Positions 60,860-64,000 of a DNA stretch of 64,000 nt are shown here, piece after piece. The position numbers were made by a program, and so were the translations under genes. Source of the DNA: Caldilineaceae bacterium (lineage in GTDB: Bacteria; Chloroflexota; Anaerolineae; Caldilineales; Caldilineaceae). Each line of letters opens with the position of its first letter. The stretch's first letter is position 1. The stretch lies in NCBI GenBank assembly GCA_022842065.1, contig JALHQH010000002.1:282199-346198 (forward strand), in the 5' to 3' direction. Under the pieces are notes generated by a model. That model saw only the letters and a list, made by a program, of their open reading frames with translations. It did no database searches and was not told the DNA's origin.

Positions 60860-63115
60860 GTGACTGATCCGAAACAAGCGGCATTCGACTATCATAAAGG
60901 TGACCGGCCTGGCAAGCTCAAGATTGTTGCCACCAAGCCGATGGAGACGCAACACGATCTTTCGCTCGCCTATTCGCCCGGCGTTGCCCACCCCGTATTG
61001 GCAATTGCCGAGGATCCAGCGCTGGCCTATGACTACACGGCCAAAGGCAATTTGGTGGCGGTCATCAGCAATGGGACCGCAATCCTGGGCCTTGGTGATC
61101 GCGGACCACTGGCATCCAAGCCCGTGATGGAAGGCAAGGCCGTTCTCTTCAAACGTTTTGCCGATGTTGATGTCTTTGATATTGAGGTCGATACCCACGA
61201 TCCACAGGAGATGGTCCGCTTTGTCCAGATGATCGCGCCCACATTTGGCGGCGTCAATTTGGAGGATATCAAAGCGCCGGAATGTTTTTTCATCGAGCGC
61301 GAATTACAGCGCACCGTGAACATTCCCGTCTTTCACGATGACCAACATGGCACGGCAATCATCTCTGGCGCGGGGTTGGTCAATGCGTTGGAAGTGGTGG
61401 AAAAGAAAATTGAAGAGATCATCATTGTCATCAACGGGGCCGGTGCCGCCGGGATCGCCTGTGCCGAGTTCTACGTAGCGTTGGGCGCAAAACAAGAAAA
61501 TATCATCATGTGCGACACGCGCGGCGTGATCTACGAAGGGCGTCGGGAAGGCATGAATGAGTTCAAGCTACCCTGGGCCGTCGAAACTAATCTGCGCACG
61601 ATGGAAGAAGCGCTGGTCGGGGCGGATGTCTTTATTGGGCTTTCGGCGGCTAACTGTATGTCACGCGAGATGGTCCGCAGCATGGGGCGCTACCCAATCA
61701 TCTTTGCGATGGCCAACCCCGATCCCGAAATCACCTACGAAGAGGCAAAAGCCGCGCGGCCCGACATTATCTTTGGCACGGGGCGCAGTGACTATCCGAA
61801 TCAGGTCAACAATGTGCTCGGCTTCCCTTTTATCTTCCGCGGGGCGCTGGATGTCCACGCCCGCACGATTAACATGGAGATGAAGATTGCCGCGGCCAAA
61901 GCGCTCGCCGCGCTCACCAAAGAGGATGTACCGGACAGTGTGCTGCGCGCCTATGGCATTGACACGCTGCGCTTTGGGCCAGAGTATGTGATTCCCAAGC
62001 CGCTCGATCCGCGTGTGCTGATGTGGGTGGCACCAGCAGTGGCGCAAGCAGCCGTGGCCAGTGGCGTGGCCCGCCGTGAACTGGATCTCAACAGCTATCT
62101 GGATCAGCTGACGGCGCGCATGGGCAAAAGTGAACAGGTCATGCGCAAGATGGAGATCAAGGCAAAACAAGCACCCAAGCGGGTTGTCTTTGCCGAAGGG
62201 GAACACCCCAAGATCATCCGTGCAGCTTATGCAGTCGAGACGCAGGGCATTGCGCATCCGATCCTGCTTGGTCGCGCCGAGCACATTCAGGCGCAATGTC
62301 GTGCATTGGGCTTGGCCTATACGCCCCAGGTAATTGATCCCAATGCCAGTGACCAACGCGCCGAATTTGCCCGCATCTTCCACGATCAGCGCCGCCGGAA
62401 AGGGATCACACTCACCCAGGCGGCTGAGACCATGCGCCAAGCGAATTACTTTGGCCCCATGCTGGTTAACCAGGGCGAAGCGGATGCCTTTATCTCAGGA
62501 TTGACCTACAATTACCCCGAAGTGTTGCGCCCGGCCTTGCAAGTGGTTGGTGCCCAGCCGGGGCGCTGGGTCAGTGGCGTCTACCTGATGTTGGTCCAGG
62601 ATCGCCTCTACTTCTTCACCGATGCCACCGTGATCATCGAGCCGACCGCCGAACAGTTGGCAACAATAGCGCTGAATGCGGCCGATGTCGCCCAGGAATT
62701 TGATCTTGAACCACGCATTGCGATGCTCAGCTTCTCAAATTTTGGCAGCACACCTCATCCCCACTCGATCAAAATGCAAGAAGCGACCGAAATCGTCAAG
62801 CGTGCCCGCCCGGATCTCCAGATCGACGGCGAAATGCAGGCCGATGTCGCCGTGGTACCCGAGTTAATGGCGCGCCACTATCCCTTTAGTGATGTCAAGG
62901 AGCCGAATATTCTGGTCTTCCCCGAATTGAGTTCAGCCAACACGGCCTATAAGCTGTTGAGCCGCCTCGGCGGCGCGGTGGCGATTGGGCCTATCCTTGT
63001 GGGGATGCGCAAGCCGATCCATGTCCTCGCCACAGGGGCTGATGTGCGCGATATTATCAACGTCGCCATCATGGCTGTGGTTGACGCGCAATATCAGGCG
63101 CAGCAGCAGAGTTAA
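60860..63115 (+). CDS. maeB: NADP-dependent malic enzyme with phosphotransacetylase-like C-domain
   Basis: A 751-residue two-domain enzyme converting malate to pyruvate and CO2 with NADP+. The N-terminal malic domain has LSLAYSPGVAHP near 34-45, ISNGTAILGLGDRG near 67-80 and FHDDQHGTAI near 156-165. NAD-binding GAGAAGIACAEFY is near 193-205. The C-terminal third (about 425-751) matches phosphate acetyltransferases (FAEGEHPKIIRAAYAV, FPELSSANTAYKLL) and is thought to be regulatory. Length is normal for MaeB. A GTG start is chosen from its strong ribosome site. It stands alone in central metabolism and ends at a perfect palindrome facing a minus-strand gene. Confidence 0.95.
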   Translation: MTDPKQAAFDYHKGDRPGKLKIVATKPMETQHDLSLAYSPGVAHPVLAIAEDPALAYDYTAKGNLVAVISNGTAILGLGDRGPLASKPVMEGKAVLFKRFADVDVFDIEVDTHDPQEMVRFVQMIAPTFGGVNLEDIKAPECFFIERELQRTVNIPVFHDDQHGTAIISGAGLVNALEVVEKKIEEIIIVINGAGAAGIACAEFYVALGAKQENIIMCDTRGVIYEGRREGMNEFKLPWAVETNLRTMEEALVGADVFIGLSAANCMSREMVRSMGRYPIIFAMANPDPEITYEEAKAARPDIIFGTGRSDYPNQVNNVLGFPFIFRGALDVHARTINMEMKIAAAKALAALTKEDVPDSVLRAYGIDTLRFGPEYVIPKPLDPRVLMWVAPAVAQAAVASGVARRELDLNSYLDQLTARMGKSEQVMRKMEIKAKQAPKRVVFAEGEHPKIIRAAYAVETQGIAHPILLGRAEHIQAQCRALGLAYTPQVIDPNASDQRAEFARIFHDQRRRKGITLTQAAETMRQANYFGPMLVNQGEADAFISGLTYNYPEVLRPALQVVGAQPGRWVSGVYLMLVQDRLYFFTDATVIIEPTAEQLATIALNAADVAQEFDLEPRIAMLSFSNFGSTPHPHSIKMQEATEIVKRARPDLQIDGEMQADVAVVPELMARHYPFSDVKEPNILVFPELSSANTAYKLLSRLGGAVAIGPILVGMRKPIHVLATGADVRDIINVAIMAVVDAQYQAQQQS

Positions 63116-63127
63116 TTACCAAATACA

Positions 63128-63163
63128 TCTTGTAGGGGCATGGTATACCATGCCCCTACAAGA
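63128..63163. terminator. 36-nt perfect palindrome between convergent genes
   Basis: Two exact 18-base arms (63128-63145 and 63146-63163) with no loop, built on GTAGGGGCATGG and its complement. It sits 12 bases after maeB and 38 bases after the end of the minus-strand gene, so it could end both transcripts. The GTAGGGGCATG block also occurs inside the 6196-6337 element. Confidence 0.65.
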
Positions 63164-63201
63164 CGATACTGCAAGGTAAGAAATGGTACCGAAGCAGGCC
63201 G

Positions 63202-63510
63202 TTACGCCTGTTCTGCGGCACATTTAGGACAGTAATGGGGATCAGCGAGTTCGATCAGATGTTTCTGGCAGATCGCAAAGGTGACTTGCACCCGTTCCCA
63301 GAGGAATTTGCGCTTGATTTCCCCCTCCAGTACTAGCTCTGGGGTATTACTTGTCATCACAAGCGCGGGCACGGGGCAGGAATCACAATGGCTGCGTTTC
63401 CAGGGGATAGTATTATTGGGGTTAGCGTCGATCAGGCGACATTCTTCACGGTTACGGCCACGGTGATAGTCACCATAGAAGTAACGACAATTAACAGGAC
63501 CACTTGCCAT
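63202..63510 (-). CDS. Small Cys-rich conserved hypothetical protein
   Basis: A 102-residue protein of unknown function. Seven cysteines are visible (8, 24, 42, 45, 81, 94, 97), including two CxxC pairs (HCDSCP and YCPKC), which suggests zinc binding, or less likely an Fe-S site. The N-terminal NCRYFYGDYHRGRNREECR and the closing DPHYCPKC look conserved; I recall similar small proteins in Chloroflexota but no function. No membrane segment. The start is the ATG at 63510. It is transcribed toward maeB and probably with the acidic gene upstream (50 bp away). Confidence 0.65.
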   Translation of the reverse strand: MASGPVNCRYFYGDYHRGRNREECRLIDANPNNTIPWKRSHCDSCPVPALVMTSNTPELVLEGEIKRKFLWERVQVTFAICQKHLIELADPHYCPKCAAEQA

Positions 63511-63560
63511 CAGCGTAAATTACTTATTTCTCCACAACAGCTACACACGACGTTACGAGT

Positions 63561-63998
63561 CTAGTTTTCCCAAAAAGGCGGTTCATCAAAGTCTGGATAA
63601 TCGGGCAGATCATTGTCGAGCAGTGTTTCCGGATCAATAAAGAGCCGTTCGATGAGTTGATCTTTACGCGCACTCTGATCGGGCAACAGATAACCGAACT
63701 CCTGCTCCAACGCCACCAGGGTTTCCAATTCTGCTTCTAAAAGATGGAAATCGCTGTGCGATAGCATGGATTCGGTCAGGTCAGAATCCTGGTAGGCTTC
63801 GACATAGGCCTCATAACTGGCACATGAATCGTCAAACATGTCGTCCGGGCCATCGAAAGCGGGCATTTCGGCGACCCCCGTTTCAAAGAGCTCGGGATCA
63901 AAGAGGTCAGCATCAGCAAAGGTTTCATCGCTATAGAGCTGCCAGTAAACATCTTTGCCGCTCGGTTGCGCGCGGCGTTCCTTTGCCTCGGCCTCCAA
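63561..63998 (-). CDS. Acidic hypothetical protein (5' end at or beyond window edge)
   Basis: At least 145 residues, not recognised. Very acidic, rich in Asp, Glu, Phe and Tyr (DADLFDPELFETG, DYPDFDEPPFWEN), with one Cys and no membrane segment or signal peptide. The first in-frame start is a TTG at 63998, two bases from the window edge, and the frame stays open to the edge, so the true start may be outside. Clustered Asp/Glu with short helical Leu/Glu segments (LLEAELETLVALEQEFGYLL) could form a small protein-interaction or regulatory domain. It lies upstream of the Cys-rich gene and may share its transcript. Confidence 0.5.
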   Translation of the reverse strand: MEAEAKERRAQPSGKDVYWQLYSDETFADADLFDPELFETGVAEMPAFDGPDDMFDDSCASYEAYVEAYQDSDLTESMLSHSDFHLLEAELETLVALEQEFGYLLPDQSARKDQLIERLFIDPETLLDNDLPDYPDFDEPPFWEN

Positions 63999-64000
63999 AT

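Noticed and set aside
1..64000. tRNA, rRNA, CRISPR array, insertion sequence or prophage genes
   Set aside because: None of the spacers showed cloverleaf-like, repeat-spacer or transposase-like sequence; the repeats seen are palindromes, not arrays.

Overview
The window reads as a chromosomal segment of a Chloroflexota bacterium, probably Anaerolineae-like. This is an inference from protein style: long Pro/Thr-rich linkers on surface proteins, an N-terminal Cys signature ahead of a TolB-like propeller, a 'FERG'-type exported domain fused to a CBM9-like module, an F420-type LLM oxidoreductase, and GC-rich genes separated by long palindromic spacers. I saw no rRNA, tRNA, CRISPR array, phage gene or insertion sequence.

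Region 1 (2-361) is the tail of an acyl-CoA dehydrogenase. Region 2 (573-43303) is one 43-kb co-directional block devoted to a cell-surface glycan. It opens with a minimal split NRPS: a free-standing adenylation domain, a free-standing carrier protein and a C-PCP-TE protein. Next come a sugar epimerase, two GT2 and four GT4 glycosyltransferases, a Wzy/O-antigen-ligase-like polymerase, a sugar nucleotidyltransferase, a sulfotransferase-like protein, a DPM1/GtrB-like GT2, three GT-C (GT39/ArnT-like) membrane transferases and an asparagine synthase. A tight middle sub-operon (21493-27841) carries a methyltransferase, FAD glycerol-3-phosphate dehydrogenase, SDR, hexapeptide acyltransferase, membrane-anchored hydrolase and an LPG-synthase-like membrane protein. 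The block closes with an apiosidase-like hydrolase, an HTTM-DCC protein and its small partner, the initiating polyprenyl-phosphate sugar transferase, hddC-hddA-gmhA for GDP-D-glycero-D-manno-heptose, a large surface protein, and a Wzc/CpsD-type tyrosine autokinase followed by a terminator-like hairpin.

Region 3 (43834-46278, minus strand) is a compact operon of a Gfo/Idh/MocA dehydrogenase, a Nudix hydrolase and a uronate-dehydrogenase-like SDR. Region 4 (46580-54150) holds an exported choice-of-anchor B protein, a KimA/APC-type permease and an unorthodox soluble hybrid histidine kinase with a degenerate first receiver. A 660-bp spacer beyond it contains the frameshifted stub of a WcaL-like glycosyltransferase.

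Region 5 (54810-63998) has an LLM flavin oxidoreductase, an ABC-2 exporter (one ATPase, two DUF990-type permeases), a CBM9-like surface protein, a fused malic enzyme-phosphotransacetylase (MaeB), and two small minus-strand proteins.

The glycan block works as a Wzy-type pathway on paper: precursor synthesis (heptose genes, nucleotidyltransferases, epimerases), priming by the polyprenyl transferase, assembly by the GT2/GT4 and GT-C enzymes, polymerisation by the Wzy-like protein, and chain-length control by the tyrosine kinase. No MOP-type Wzx flippase is present. The NRPS unit and the lipid-flavoured sub-operon are the most unusual parts and suggest a glycan or lipid-linked sugar decorated with an amino-acyl or acyl group. 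Intergenic spacers are packed with strong inverted repeats, including two related copies of a ~142-bp palindromic element.
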